Assembly (NCBI RefSeq): GCF_000687875.1
Contig: NZ_JHYG01000002.1
Location: 186,001 to 250,000 of the forward strand
Reading direction: 5' to 3'
Length of the DNA: 64,000 nt
Source: Acidocella facilis ATCC 35904
GTDB lineage: Bacteria; Pseudomonadota; Alphaproteobacteria; Acetobacterales; Acetobacteraceae
The position numbers were made by a program, and so were the translations under genes. The notes beneath the pieces are model-generated. The model saw nothing but the letters and a program-made list of their open reading frames with translations. It did not search any database and was not told the origin of the DNA. Of this stretch, positions 26,121-33,872 are shown in pieces (position 1 is the stretch's first letter; every line of letters begins with the position of its first letter).

Positions 26121-27003
26121 GACATCCGCCCAATCCCATATCGTGACGCTCGTGGCCAGCATCGAGGCCGGCACCCTCTCCGCCCAGGACGCCGCCCGCG
26201 CCCTGGCCTATTCGGAAGGGCGCAATCTGACCTGGCTGGAGGAGGGCAGGGCGGTGGAATTCCACGCCCCGCGCGCCCCGGACCGTTCGGCGATCGCGGC
26301 GATTCTCAGCCATAAAGCGGTGGATATTTTCCTCACCAAGCCGCGCGGCCGGCGCAAGGCGGTGCTGGTGGCGGATATGGACTCAACCATCGTCACCGCC
26401 GAGACGCTGGACGAGCTGGCGGCCTTTGCCGGGCTGAAAGAGAAGATCGCCGGCATCACCGCGCGGGCGATGAATGGGGAGCTGGATTTTCATGCCGCCA
26501 TCCGCGAGCGCGTCGGGCTGCTGAAGGGGCTGCCGGTGGCGAAGCTGGAGGAATGCTGGAAGGAGATCCAGTACAGCCCCGGCGCGAAAACGCTGGTGGC
26601 CACCATGAATAGTTTCGGCGCCACCACGGCTTTGGTCTCCGGCGGTTTCACCTTCTTCACCGACCGGGTGGCGCAGGAGCTGGGTTTTGCCATCCACCGC
26701 GCCAACACGCTGCTGGATGACGGCACGGCGCTGACCGGCGAGGTGGGCGAGCCGATTCTGGACAAGGATGCCAAGCTGGCTTCGCTGAACGAGCTGGCCC
26801 AGGCGCGCGGCGTGCAGCTGACCGCGACGCTGAGCGTGGGCGATGGCGCCAATGACCTGCCGATGCTCAAGGCCGCCGGGTTGGGCGTGGCGTATCGTGC
26901 CAAGCCGGTGGTGGCGGCGGAAATCGTGAACCGCGTGGTGCACACGGATCTGACGGCTTTGCTCTTCGCGCAGGGCTATCCGGCATCCGCGTTCAAAGGC
27001 TGA
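26119..27003 (+). CDS. serB: Phosphoserine phosphatase
   Basis: 294 residues, the usual length of alphaproteobacterial SerB. An N-terminal ACT-like region (SHIVTLVASIEAG) precedes the HAD phosphatase core: DMDSTIVTAETLDELA (motif I; DxDxT), TTALVSGGFTFFTDRVA (motif II), a conserved Lys in PILDKDAKL, and SVGDGANDLPMLKAAGLGVAY (motifs III/IV). It makes L-serine from phosphoserine. The start codon overlaps the divergent miaA start, leaving no intergenic promoter between the two as annotated. Confidence 0.95.
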   Translation: MTSAQSHIVTLVASIEAGTLSAQDAARALAYSEGRNLTWLEEGRAVEFHAPRAPDRSAIAAILSHKAVDIFLTKPRGRRKAVLVADMDSTIVTAETLDELAAFAGLKEKIAGITARAMNGELDFHAAIRERVGLLKGLPVAKLEECWKEIQYSPGAKTLVATMNSFGATTALVSGGFTFFTDRVAQELGFAIHRANTLLDDGTALTGEVGEPILDKDAKLASLNELAQARGVQLTATLSVGDGANDLPMLKAAGLGVAYRAKPVVAAEIVNRVVHTDLTALLFAQGYPASAFKG

Positions 27004-27020
27004 ATTTTAAGGGAAAACCC

Positions 27021-27095
27021 TGGTAGCGGCGGAAGGATTTGAACCTCCGACCAAGGGATTATGATTCCCCTGCTCTACCACTGAGCTACGCCGCC
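27021..27095 (-). tRNA. tRNA-Met (anticodon CAT, elongator type)
   Basis: 75-nt cloverleaf with encoded CCA. Acceptor GGCGGCG pairs with CGCCGCT (one G-U), D-arm GCTCAGTGGTAGAGC, anticodon stem GGGGA/TCCC with loop ATCATAA, T-arm GGAGGTTCAAATCCTTC. The acceptor begins G-G and has a normal first pair, unlike the initiator. CAT could also be a lysidine-modified tRNA-Ile, but the body looks like elongator Met. Confidence 0.93.
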
Positions 27096-27148
27096 ACAAG
27101 AGGTGAGCGTGCGGGTACTTCGCCGCGCGGCAGAAGTCAATGCCCATA

Positions 27149-27180
27149 AAAAAGCCCCGGACACATGTCCGGGGCTTTTT
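27149..27180. terminator. Rho-independent terminator, bidirectional
   Basis: Perfect 15-bp stem AAAAAGCCCCGGACA (27149-27163) / TGTCCGGGGCTTTTT (27166-27180) with A and T runs on either side. It lies 16 bp beyond the permease stop (minus strand) and upstream of tRNA-Met, separating the two transcription units. Confidence 0.93.
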
Positions 27181-27196
27181 CCGTGGAGGCTGGGGT

Positions 27197-28609
27197 TCAG
27201 CCTTCCATGTCGTTGGCGATGCTGGCCAGCACCTGCGGGGATTTGGATTTCAGCACCATGAACCAGATCAGCCCGAGGATGATGTAGGCCGCGAAAATCT
27301 GCGGCAGGTACTGGTCCGGGGCGGCTGGCCAGGGGATCACGGAGCTGTAGACCACGAAGCCCATCAGCGCCACGCCGACCAGGCTGCAGATGATGTTCCA
27401 GGCGCTGAGTTTGCCGGTCTTGGCGACATCCAGCGAGGAGACGATGGACACGCCCAGATACACCATCACGAAGCCATAGGTGGAAATGGTGCCGCCGATA
27501 TTGAAGGCGTTGAGATACCCTTCCGAAATCGCCAGGGCGACATAGCCGATCATCACGATGACGGTGCTGAACAGGACCGCGACATAGGGCGTCTGGTGGG
27601 TTTTATGCACCATGCCCATCGAGCTGTGCAGGAACTGGTAGCGGCCCATGGAGAAGAGCATGCGCGAACCGGCATTGAGGCAGGCCAGGGCGCAGGCGAA
27701 GGCGCTGATGGTGGCGGCGAAATAGACCACGGCACCGGCCCAGGGCAGATGCGCCGCCTTGGTCATGTCCGAGAAGGGCGAGGCGGAGCTGCCCATGGCG
27801 GCGGTGTTGTCGCCCGAGCCCATGACCATGAAATAGCTGGTGACCACGAAGAACAGCCCGGCGGCGGCGGCGGAGCCGATGACGGCGAAGGGTACGGCGC
27901 GCTGCGGGTTGCGGGCTTCCTTGGCCAAGGTGGCGCTGCTCTCGAAGCCGACGAAGCTGAACACCGCGAAGGCCATCGCGGACATCATGCCGCCGACCGG
28001 CATATGGCTGAAATCGAGCTGCTTGGGGTCCACCACGGTGCCCTTCTGCGCCACCACCATGGCGATGATGACGACGATGATCGCCATCGACAACGCTTCC
28101 AGCAGCAGCCCGGCGCGCGAGGACATTTTGATATCTCGGAAGGAGGCGAAAGCGACGAGGCCGAGGAAGGCCGCGCCATACACGCCCAGCCAGAAATTAT
28201 TCAGGCTGAGATTGAAGGGGGCCAGGATGGTGTTGATGTAGAGCGGCGCCGCGGTGACCACGGCGATGGCGCAGGCGAGATAGGCCAGGATCATCAGCCA
28301 GCCGGCCATGGCCCCCGCCACCGGGCCGAGATTGCGGCCGATATAGACGAAATAGGAGCCCGCCTCCGGATGGCGCTTGGCCAGGGTGGAGATATTGGCG
28401 CCCACGAACACGCAGCCGATGGTGGCGATGAGATACGACACCCAGGAGGCGGTGCCGGCGATGCCGGCGACCACGGCGATGTTCAGCGCCGGGGTCAGGG
28501 TGGGCGAGATATTGGCGATCGACTGGCCGATCGTCTCCGGCAGGTTCAGCGAACCCTGCCTCAACTTCGCTTCAGTCTGGTGCGCCGCGATGTCCGTGGT
28601 TGCGACCAT
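27197..28609 (-). CDS. APC-superfamily amino acid/amine permease
   Basis: 470 residues, about 12 predicted membrane helices. It starts at ATG 28609 with AAGGAGA upstream (MVATTDIAAHQTEAKL, then the first helix at about residue 30). Typical APC features: ISPTLTPALNIAVVAGIAG in helix 1, FSFVGFESSATLAKEARNPQRAVP in the helix 6/loop region, and ALACLNAGSRMLFSMGRYQFLH in helix 8. It sits 117 bp downstream of the copper amine oxidase on the same strand, so an amine or amino acid substrate is likely. A bidirectional terminator follows. Confidence 0.87.
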   Translation of the reverse strand: MVATTDIAAHQTEAKLRQGSLNLPETIGQSIANISPTLTPALNIAVVAGIAGTASWVSYLIATIGCVFVGANISTLAKRHPEAGSYFVYIGRNLGPVAGAMAGWLMILAYLACAIAVVTAAPLYINTILAPFNLSLNNFWLGVYGAAFLGLVAFASFRDIKMSSRAGLLLEALSMAIIVVIIAMVVAQKGTVVDPKQLDFSHMPVGGMMSAMAFAVFSFVGFESSATLAKEARNPQRAVPFAVIGSAAAAGLFFVVTSYFMVMGSGDNTAAMGSSASPFSDMTKAAHLPWAGAVVYFAATISAFACALACLNAGSRMLFSMGRYQFLHSSMGMVHKTHQTPYVAVLFSTVIVMIGYVALAISEGYLNAFNIGGTISTYGFVMVYLGVSIVSSLDVAKTGKLSAWNIICSLVGVALMGFVVYSSVIPWPAAPDQYLPQIFAAYIILGLIWFMVLKSKSPQVLASIANDMEG

Positions 28610-28726
28610 ACTCTTCAATCTCCTTGCTGGAAGCCTGTCTCCCGCCAGCGCCAGGCGCCGGCGGGGTCTGTTGTTGCGGCGATGCAAACACCGTGCCGTT
28701 TTTGAGTATGTCCCCTGGGAGGCCGC

Positions 28727-30682
28727 CTAATGCCCGCAGCACCCGCCGCCATGCAGCTTGCTGGCGCGGTTGGTCTCCGGGGCGATGTCGATGCCGGGAT
28801 TCTGGTTGAAGAAGCCGACCGGCATCAGCTTGAAGCCGGTCTTGATGCAGGGCTGCACCGGGAAATCCTCCGGCCGGGGCTGGTGATGCAGGCCAAAGAC
28901 GTGCCAGAGTACCAGATCGGTATTCTCCAGCGCCCGATCCTGCTTGACGAAATCCGCTACCCCGCCTGATCCGTCAGAATGGTTCATATATTCCCCGGCC
29001 GGAAAGCGCTCCTCCTCGGAGAATTTCGTCACCCAGAGATGGTTCTGCATGAAGTTGGACCGGATGCCTGACGGAGATCCGGGGCGGAAGAAAGGGGTGA
29101 GGGTCGATTCCGGCATCAATTTATAGCCGACCGGCTTGCCGGTATGGTTCAGCTTGTTGGGGTTGATCACCTTCCAATAACGCTGGGTTGCCGGATTGGC
29201 TTTGCGGCAGGCCTCCAGCTCGGTCTTCAGCATTGTATCCTGCTGGTAGAAGGCGTTGCCATAGGGGTTCTTGGCCTGGTCTTCCTCCGCGTAGCTGTTG
29301 CATTCGACGATGGAATTGCCCGGCCCGTCCACCGCCATTTCCAGCCGGGCGCAGAAAGCGTGCTGGTGGATATGGCCCTGCAGCCCGGGGGCGACCTCCA
29401 CCCCGTATTTGGTGGGCTGGCCGGGCAGGCAGGCAGAGGTGTTGATGATGCCGGTGGCCTTCATCTCGAATTCGATTTCGCCGGCCTGGTCGAAAGACCA
29501 GTAGAAGGCATATTCGTAATTGCCGACGGTGCAGATCGAGGAGATCACCAGCTTGCGCCCGCGCCGGACCTCGGTGCGCTCGGTGCGGAAATCCCAATGT
29601 TTCCAGAGGATGCCGTTATCCTCCTCATGGATGCAGATGGCCTTCTCGATCTCGAAAATACCGCCTTCCATCGTGTTCAGCGCGGCATCCAGATAGGCGA
29701 TATGGCCCAGGCAGTCGCAGCCCAGCGTCAGCGAGTTGGTGAGCTTGCCCAGCCCATATTCGCCGATATCAAACACGTTCTTGCGGAAATGCCCGCCCTC
29801 CGGCACGCCGTAAGGCACCACCATCTCGGCGATGGAGGCCCGCGCCACAATCGGCCGGCCATCGTAAGAAATATCATGCAGGGTCAGCCCCTCGCGGGCG
29901 TTGAAGCCGATGACGCAGCGCCATTTATCCCAGCTGATTTCGCGGCCCTTGAGCACGAAGCTCGCCCCTTCCGGCTGGATGATGTCGAGCGGCTTCAGCG
30001 CCGGGCGGAAATCGTCGCGGAACTGCGCCTCGTAATTGAATTCCGCCATCGGGATCGGCAGCACGCCATAATCATCCACCCGGATGACCTTGCCCGCCTT
30101 GATATCGACCACGGCATTGATGCCCTCGATCGGATGGGCGTAGAAATTCTCGTTTTCATACAGGCGCAGCCAGCAGAATGTGTGAGAGAGATAGCCGCCT
30201 TCCTCGCCCTTCACGCCGAAATTCCCGGCCGACCACGGGTCGACGCAGACCTTGCTCATGTCGGTGACGCCGCGCTTGGCGCAGGCGGCGATGAAATCCG
30301 GATGGGCCCGGACGATATCCTCGATCTGGATGAATTGTTCGAGCTGGATCATCGGCCGTGCCTCCGGATGGAAGCTCTTTGCGGTGACCATATTGTCAGC
30401 CAGGGATACGGTCAGGCGCCAGACGCCCGGCGCATCGGCCAGAAAAATATTGGCGCGGGCCTCGCGCGGGCAGGGTTGGCCGGCGCGGTAGGCGGCCAGG
30501 GCAGCTTGGCTAGGCTCCTTCAGCTCGATCACCTCGAACAGATAAGGCGGCCCAAATGCCGCATCGGCGCGGATGATCGCCACCACCTGCTGGATTTCGG
30601 CGGCATCCAGCGGGGTGAGCGGGTGGCGGGCGGCCGCACTCAGACCCGGCGCGGCTTGGGTTGGCAGATGCAGATCGTCCAT
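28727..30682 (-). CDS. Copper-containing primary-amine oxidase
   Basis: 651 residues from ATG 30682. It oxidises primary amines to aldehyde, ammonia and hydrogen peroxide using copper and a topaquinone made from its own tyrosine. The cofactor motif is TVGNYEYAFYW (Tyr389), the catalytic base lies in NVFDIGEYGLG (Asp305), and copper histidines are in HIHQHAF (439, 441) and FGLHHQPRPEDFPVQP near the C-terminus. The protein ends in GGGCCGH. No signal peptide is visible, so a cytoplasmic location is likely. Upstream is a divergent AraC-type gene; downstream a permease. Aromatic amines such as tyramine or phenethylamine are plausible substrates. Confidence 0.94.
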   Translation of the reverse strand: MDDLHLPTQAAPGLSAAARHPLTPLDAAEIQQVVAIIRADAAFGPPYLFEVIELKEPSQAALAAYRAGQPCPREARANIFLADAPGVWRLTVSLADNMVTAKSFHPEARPMIQLEQFIQIEDIVRAHPDFIAACAKRGVTDMSKVCVDPWSAGNFGVKGEEGGYLSHTFCWLRLYENENFYAHPIEGINAVVDIKAGKVIRVDDYGVLPIPMAEFNYEAQFRDDFRPALKPLDIIQPEGASFVLKGREISWDKWRCVIGFNAREGLTLHDISYDGRPIVARASIAEMVVPYGVPEGGHFRKNVFDIGEYGLGKLTNSLTLGCDCLGHIAYLDAALNTMEGGIFEIEKAICIHEEDNGILWKHWDFRTERTEVRRGRKLVISSICTVGNYEYAFYWSFDQAGEIEFEMKATGIINTSACLPGQPTKYGVEVAPGLQGHIHQHAFCARLEMAVDGPGNSIVECNSYAEEDQAKNPYGNAFYQQDTMLKTELEACRKANPATQRYWKVINPNKLNHTGKPVGYKLMPESTLTPFFRPGSPSGIRSNFMQNHLWVTKFSEEERFPAGEYMNHSDGSGGVADFVKQDRALENTDLVLWHVFGLHHQPRPEDFPVQPCIKTGFKLMPVGFFNQNPGIDIAPETNRASKLHGGGCCGH

Positions 30683-30773
30683 CGTCACACTCCTGGTTTT
30701 GGTCAGCGCTGCCGTCCTGAAGGCAGCTGGCTGTTTGATGCCGGGAGTAGAGACGAAGATGCCCGCGGCGCGC

Positions 30774-30790
30774 TTGACATTTGGTGTCAA
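30774..30790. promoter_or_regulatory. Palindromic operator candidate in the amine oxidase/AraC intergenic region
   Basis: Perfect inverted repeat TTGACA-TTTGG-TGTCAA, 17 bp, between the divergent amine oxidase and AraC-type genes. The left arm also matches a -35 hexamer on the plus strand. Its position fits control of one or both genes by the adjacent regulator. A second AT-rich inverted repeat (GATTTTTTGC / GCGTAAAAAATC, 30881-30906) lies 20 bp before the regulator's start codon. Confidence 0.5.
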
Positions 30791-30926
30791 AATCAGTGCA
30801 ACCAGAAAGGCTGTTGAAGGTGGCGGCGCAGAAACTGGGCTTGGTTTGCATCGTAAATGGGCGATTGCTTATTCTTGTGTGATTTTTTGCTTTAGCGTAA
30901 AAAATCTTTCCTGAAAGGGTGGGCGC

Positions 30927-31940
30927 ATGGGTGTGGAGCCGCATATCGCCGCCGCTGCCGCGGCAGGGATCGAGGCGCTGATCGGCCAGTGCGGCGGGGA
31001 TGCGCCGTCCTTGCTGGCCGGGTTGGCCTTGCCCGCCGCCCGGCTGGCCGACCCCACCCAGCGTCTGAGCCTGATGGCCTATTGCCGGCTGTTCGAGCAG
31101 GCGGCGGCGCAGACCGGGCTGGATGATTTCGGCTTACGCTTTGGCCAGCAATATACGCCCGAACAGATGGGTGCGCTGGGGGCGCTGGTGCTGGCCTCGC
31201 CGGATCTGGGGGCGGCGCTGCGCAATCTCTGCGCCTATTTTCCGGTGCTGCAGGAGCATTCCTGCTTGCGCCTGCGCGCCCAGGGCGCAGTGATGGCGCT
31301 GGAATATCAGATCGGTGATGGGCGGATCACCCAGCGCCGGCAGGATGCGGAGCTGTCTTTGGCGGTGTTCGCGGGGATATTTCGCCGGGCCTTGGGCCCG
31401 GGTTTCGCGCCGCTGGAGGTGCAGTTCGAGCATCTGCGCCCGGCCGGGGCGCGCGCGGCGTCTGGTTTCCGCGCCCCGGTCTATTACGCCGCCCCGCGCA
31501 ATGCGCTGCTGTTTCCCGCCGAATTGCTGGCGGCGAAGATGCCCGGGGCGGATGCGGCGCGGCTGCCGGGGCTGCTCGCGGCGCTGCGCCCGCAATTGGC
31601 GGATGGGGGAGCACGGGATTTCGTCGGCCAGGTGCTGGGGCTGATCCGGGACGGGTTTCTGAACGGGGCGGCGCAGATCGACCAGGTGGCGCAGCGTCTG
31701 GGGGTGAGCCGGGCCGGGCTGCATCGGCGGCTGCGCCAGGAGGGGGTGGCGTTTTCAGACCTCACCGCCCGCATCCGCCGCGAGCTGGCCCAGGATTATG
31801 TCGGCCAGCCAGGGATCGCTTTCACGGATATCGCGCTGCTGCTGGGATATTCCGAACTCAGCGCCTTCACCCGCGCCTTCACGCGCTGGACGGGGCGCTC
31901 CCCCGCGCGGTACAGACAGGCGTGCCGACACGCTCCCTGA
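30927..31940 (+). CDS. AraC-family transcriptional regulator (OruR/ArgR-type N-terminal domain)
   Basis: 337 residues with AAGGG before the ATG at 30927. The N-terminal two thirds resembles the arabinose-binding-like domain of OruR/ORBIT regulators (QRLSLMAYCRLFEQAAAQTG; GLRFGQQYTPEQMGALGALVLASPDLGAALRNL). The C-terminal domain has two helix-turn-helix motifs (IDQVAQRLGVSRAGLHRRLRQEG; FTDIALLLGYSELSAFTRAFTRWTGRSPARYR). It is transcribed away from the copper amine oxidase gene and is the natural candidate regulator of amine oxidation. The effector is unknown. Its end overlaps the maf gene by 19 bp. Confidence 0.9.
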   Translation: MGVEPHIAAAAAAGIEALIGQCGGDAPSLLAGLALPAARLADPTQRLSLMAYCRLFEQAAAQTGLDDFGLRFGQQYTPEQMGALGALVLASPDLGAALRNLCAYFPVLQEHSCLRLRAQGAVMALEYQIGDGRITQRRQDAELSLAVFAGIFRRALGPGFAPLEVQFEHLRPAGARAASGFRAPVYYAAPRNALLFPAELLAAKMPGADAARLPGLLAALRPQLADGGARDFVGQVLGLIRDGFLNGAAQIDQVAQRLGVSRAGLHRRLRQEGVAFSDLTARIRRELAQDYVGQPGIAFTDIALLLGYSELSAFTRAFTRWTGRSPARYRQACRHAP

Positions 31941-32515
31941 TCCTCGCCAGCGCCTCCGCCAGCCGCAAAGCCATGCTGGCCGGGGCCGGGGTGAATTTTT
32001 CGGCGGTGGCCTCGTCCGTGGATGAAACCGCGCTGAAATCTGGCTTTACCGGCGCGCCAGAGGCGCTGGCGGCGGCGCTGGCGCTGGCCAAGGCGCAGGC
32101 GGTCTGCGCGCTTTATCCCGGGGCGCGGGTGATCGGCGCCGACCAGGTGCTGGTCTGTGACGGGGTGGTCTATGACAAGCCGGCGGATCTGGCGGCGGCG
32201 GGCGACCAGCTGCGCGGCTTTCGCGGCCGCACCCATGAGCTGATCAGCGCCGCCTGCCTGGTGCAGGATGGGGCGCTGCTTTGGGCGCACGCGGCGCGCG
32301 CGCAATTGACCATGCGCGAATTCAGCGAGGATTTCCTGCAGGATTATCTGGTCGCCGAGGGCGATGAGATTCTGCATTGCGTCGGCGCCTACCGGCTGGA
32401 GGCGCAGGGCGCACAGCTGTTCGAGCGGATCGAGGGCGATTATTTCACCGTGCTCGGCCTGCCGCTGCTGCCGCTGCTCGGCGCCTTGCGCGCCCAGGGC
32501 GTGCTGCCGGGTTAG
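31922..32515 (+). CDS. maf: Maf/Ham1-like nucleotide pyrophosphatase
   Basis: 197 residues, GTG start overlapping the AraC gene by 19 bp. Maf family marks: LILASASASRKAMLAGAG with the conserved Ser-Arg, the VDE triad (SSVDETALKSG), the catalytic Asp in VIGADQVLV, KPADLAAAGDQLRGFRGRTHEL, and the C-terminal GAYRLEAQGAQLFERIEGDYFTVLGLP. Maf proteins hydrolyse modified or canonical nucleoside triphosphates and delay division in some bacteria. The TAG stop (32513-32515) is formed by the first bases of a repeat element. Confidence 0.9.
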   Translation: MPTRSLILASASASRKAMLAGAGVNFSAVASSVDETALKSGFTGAPEALAAALALAKAQAVCALYPGARVIGADQVLVCDGVVYDKPADLAAAGDQLRGFRGRTHELISAACLVQDGALLWAHAARAQLTMREFSEDFLQDYLVAEGDEILHCVGAYRLEAQGAQLFERIEGDYFTVLGLPLLPLLGALRAQGVLPG

Positions 32516-32618
32516 AGCAATAATCATCTGATCTGAAACGGAAGGTTCAGATCAGATGATTGAAATTGCTCGCAAAGAAAAAGCTAGAATGTTTTTCATT
32601 TGATGAAAAACATTCTAG
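32512..32618. repeat. Family I repeat, diverged copy with two perfect hairpins
   Basis: Starts with the family end TTAGAGCAA (32512-32520). A 16-bp perfect stem AATCATCTGATCTGAA / TTCAGATCAGATGATT (32522-32537, 32546-32561) is closed by AGCAAT/ATTGCT outer arms. A second 16-bp perfect stem CTAGAATGTTTTTCAT / ATGAAAAACATTCTAG follows (32584-32599, 32603-32618). Stem sequences differ from the copies at 4625 and 47088 but the design is the same. It supplies the TAG of maf and the TAG of the convergent XRE gene (32617-32615). Confidence 0.75.
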
Positions 32619-32977
32619 CCCGCCTCCTTCGCGTCGAGCAGCTTCTGGATCGCCGCCACCGTTTCCGGCGATAAATTCCGCAACTCCTTGGCCAGCCGGT
32701 TGGCGAGCGCCGTCTGCGCCGCGCTCAGCCCCGCGCTGTTAAGCTTCAGCCGGGGTCGCGATTGCCGGGCCAGGGCCGCCAGCTCATCCGCATCATCCCA
32801 GATCAGCCCGAAAAACTGGCAGACCTGATGCACCAGCCCGGCGGAGGGCGCGCCCCGCCGCCCATGTTCCAGCGCCGAGAGATAGGCCGGTGAGACCTCC
32901 AGCGCCGCGGCCATGTCCTTCAGCAGAATGCCCCGCTCCTGGCGCAGCGCCCGCAATTTCTCCCCGAACGGCGTCAT
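32615..32977 (-). CDS. XRE-family DNA-binding protein
   Basis: 120 residues. N-terminal Cro/CI-type helix-turn-helix (FGEKLRALRQERGILLKDMAAALEVSPAYLSALEHGRRG, residues 4-41) followed by a helical tail (ARQSRPRLKLNSAGLSAAQ; LRNLSPETVAAIQKLLD). No metabolite-binding domain. It overlaps the Smr gene by 4 bp (ATGA), so it is co-expressed with it. The same pairing of a short XRE regulator after an Smr protein is common in this class. The target is unknown. Its stop lies in a repeat hairpin. Confidence 0.85.
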   Translation of the reverse strand: MTPFGEKLRALRQERGILLKDMAAALEVSPAYLSALEHGRRGAPSAGLVHQVCQFFGLIWDDADELAALARQSRPRLKLNSAGLSAAQTALANRLAKELRNLSPETVAAIQKLLDAKEAG

Positions 32978-33540
32978 CCCCGGCGCCGGCGCAGCAGCAC
33001 GCGAATGGCCCCCACATTGCGCGCATGCGGGTGGGCGAGGCCCAGGATGAGCGGCCGCATCGCCGGGGTGTTGAGCCAGTGCGGCAGCTCACGCGCCAGA
33101 ATCTCGCCATTGCCGGTGACGATCTCCACACAGCGCAGCCCCGTGGCCTGCGCCATCTCCAGAAACCGTGTGACTTCCGTATGGGCCCGGGCGGCGGTGT
33201 GGCCGTGCAGGTCCAGCTTCGCCTCGGCGCGGATTTTCTGGCCACGGAATTTCGACCAGGTGGATTTATCCAGCCCCGCCGGCGGCGCATTCACCGCCAG
33301 CCAGGACGGGCTGGGCAGTTTTACGCGCGGCGGCTCGGGGGCGGGCGCCTCCGGGTCTGGGGCCGGTTCCGGCGCCGGCGGCGCCGGGGGCAAGGGCGCG
33401 TGGCGGCGGCCTGGCATCAGCCGGCTCAGCGTGCGCCCATAGGCCGCCCACAGCTCCATATCCTCAGCCGAAAGCCCTTTCGGCCGGCGGGGCGCTGGTT
33501 TTTCCAGCGCCCCCCGGCCCACCTGGTTGCGTCGCGCCAT
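32974..33540 (-). CDS. Smr-domain protein
   Basis: 188 residues. The N-terminal half is low complexity and rich in Pro/Ala/Glu (PPAPPAPEPAPDPEAPAPEP, about 50-69). The C-terminal half is an Smr domain with the LDLHG motif (AKLDLHGHTAARAHTEV), IVTGNGEILARELPHWL and a final basic tail RNVGAIRVLLRRRRG. Smr domains of MutS2 type cleave or bind nucleic acids; this is the short stand-alone bacterial form (YdaL/SmrA-like). It is the middle gene of a DUF1192-Smr-XRE unit. Confidence 0.88.
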   Translation of the reverse strand: MARRNQVGRGALEKPAPRRPKGLSAEDMELWAAYGRTLSRLMPGRRHAPLPPAPPAPEPAPDPEAPAPEPPRVKLPSPSWLAVNAPPAGLDKSTWSKFRGQKIRAEAKLDLHGHTAARAHTEVTRFLEMAQATGLRCVEIVTGNGEILARELPHWLNTPAMRPLILGLAHPHARNVGAIRVLLRRRRG

Positions 33541-33546
33541 CTGAGC

Positions 33547-33747
33547 TCAGGCGCCGGGCGGCTTGAAGAAAAGCGCGGCGGCGGCGGCATGCGCCTGCTT
33601 GGCCTTGATCTCCGCCTCCACCCGGCGGATTTCTTCCTGCAATTCCGTAATATAGAGTTGCAGCTCCTCCACCCCCAGAGTGTCCAGAACCGGTGGCTCC
33701 AGCCTCTTTTTCTTCCGTGGCGGCAGGTCTTCTTCAGAAAATGTCAT
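33547..33747 (-). CDS. DUF1192 family small protein
   Basis: 66 residues with the conserved core of this alphaproteobacterial family: LGVEELQLYITELQEEIRRV, then EAEIKAKQAHAAAAALFFK. The central part is a predicted coiled coil. Function is unknown. It lies 6 bp before the Smr gene and is divergent from trcR, sharing a 125-bp promoter region with two hairpins. Confidence 0.85.
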   Translation of the reverse strand: MTFSEEDLPPRKKKRLEPPVLDTLGVEELQLYITELQEEIRRVEAEIKAKQAHAAAAALFFKPPGA

Positions 33748-33785
33748 GGTTTGGACTTGACCAAAAGGTGGCGCGGGCTCGATAA

Positions 33786-33854
33786 CCCCGCCAGTTGTAC
33801 TTGCGGGGCCGAAGCGAGTAACTATGTCCGTTTCGGGCGCCTCGGCCCGAAACG
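33786..33854 (+). promoter_or_regulatory. trcR promoter/leader with two hairpins
   Basis: Between the DUF1192 and trcR starts. Hairpin 1 is CCCCGC / GCGGGG (33786-33791, 33803-33808). Hairpin 2 is a perfect 9-bp CGTTTCGGG / CCCGAAACG (33829-33837, 33846-33854), ending 18 bases before the trcR ATG. Upstream is TTGACC at 33759 as a possible -35 element. GAAAAGG after hairpin 2 (33855-33861) is the likely ribosome-binding site, left free by the fold. Confidence 0.4.
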
Positions 33855-33872
33855 AGAAAAGGTAATCGATCC

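Noticed and set aside
32615-33540. Toxin-antitoxin or defence pair (XRE regulator plus Smr nuclease-like protein)
   Set aside because: XRE-Smr-DUF1192-trcR looks like a stable core arrangement in alphaproteobacteria, with no toxin-like small partner or mobile signature.
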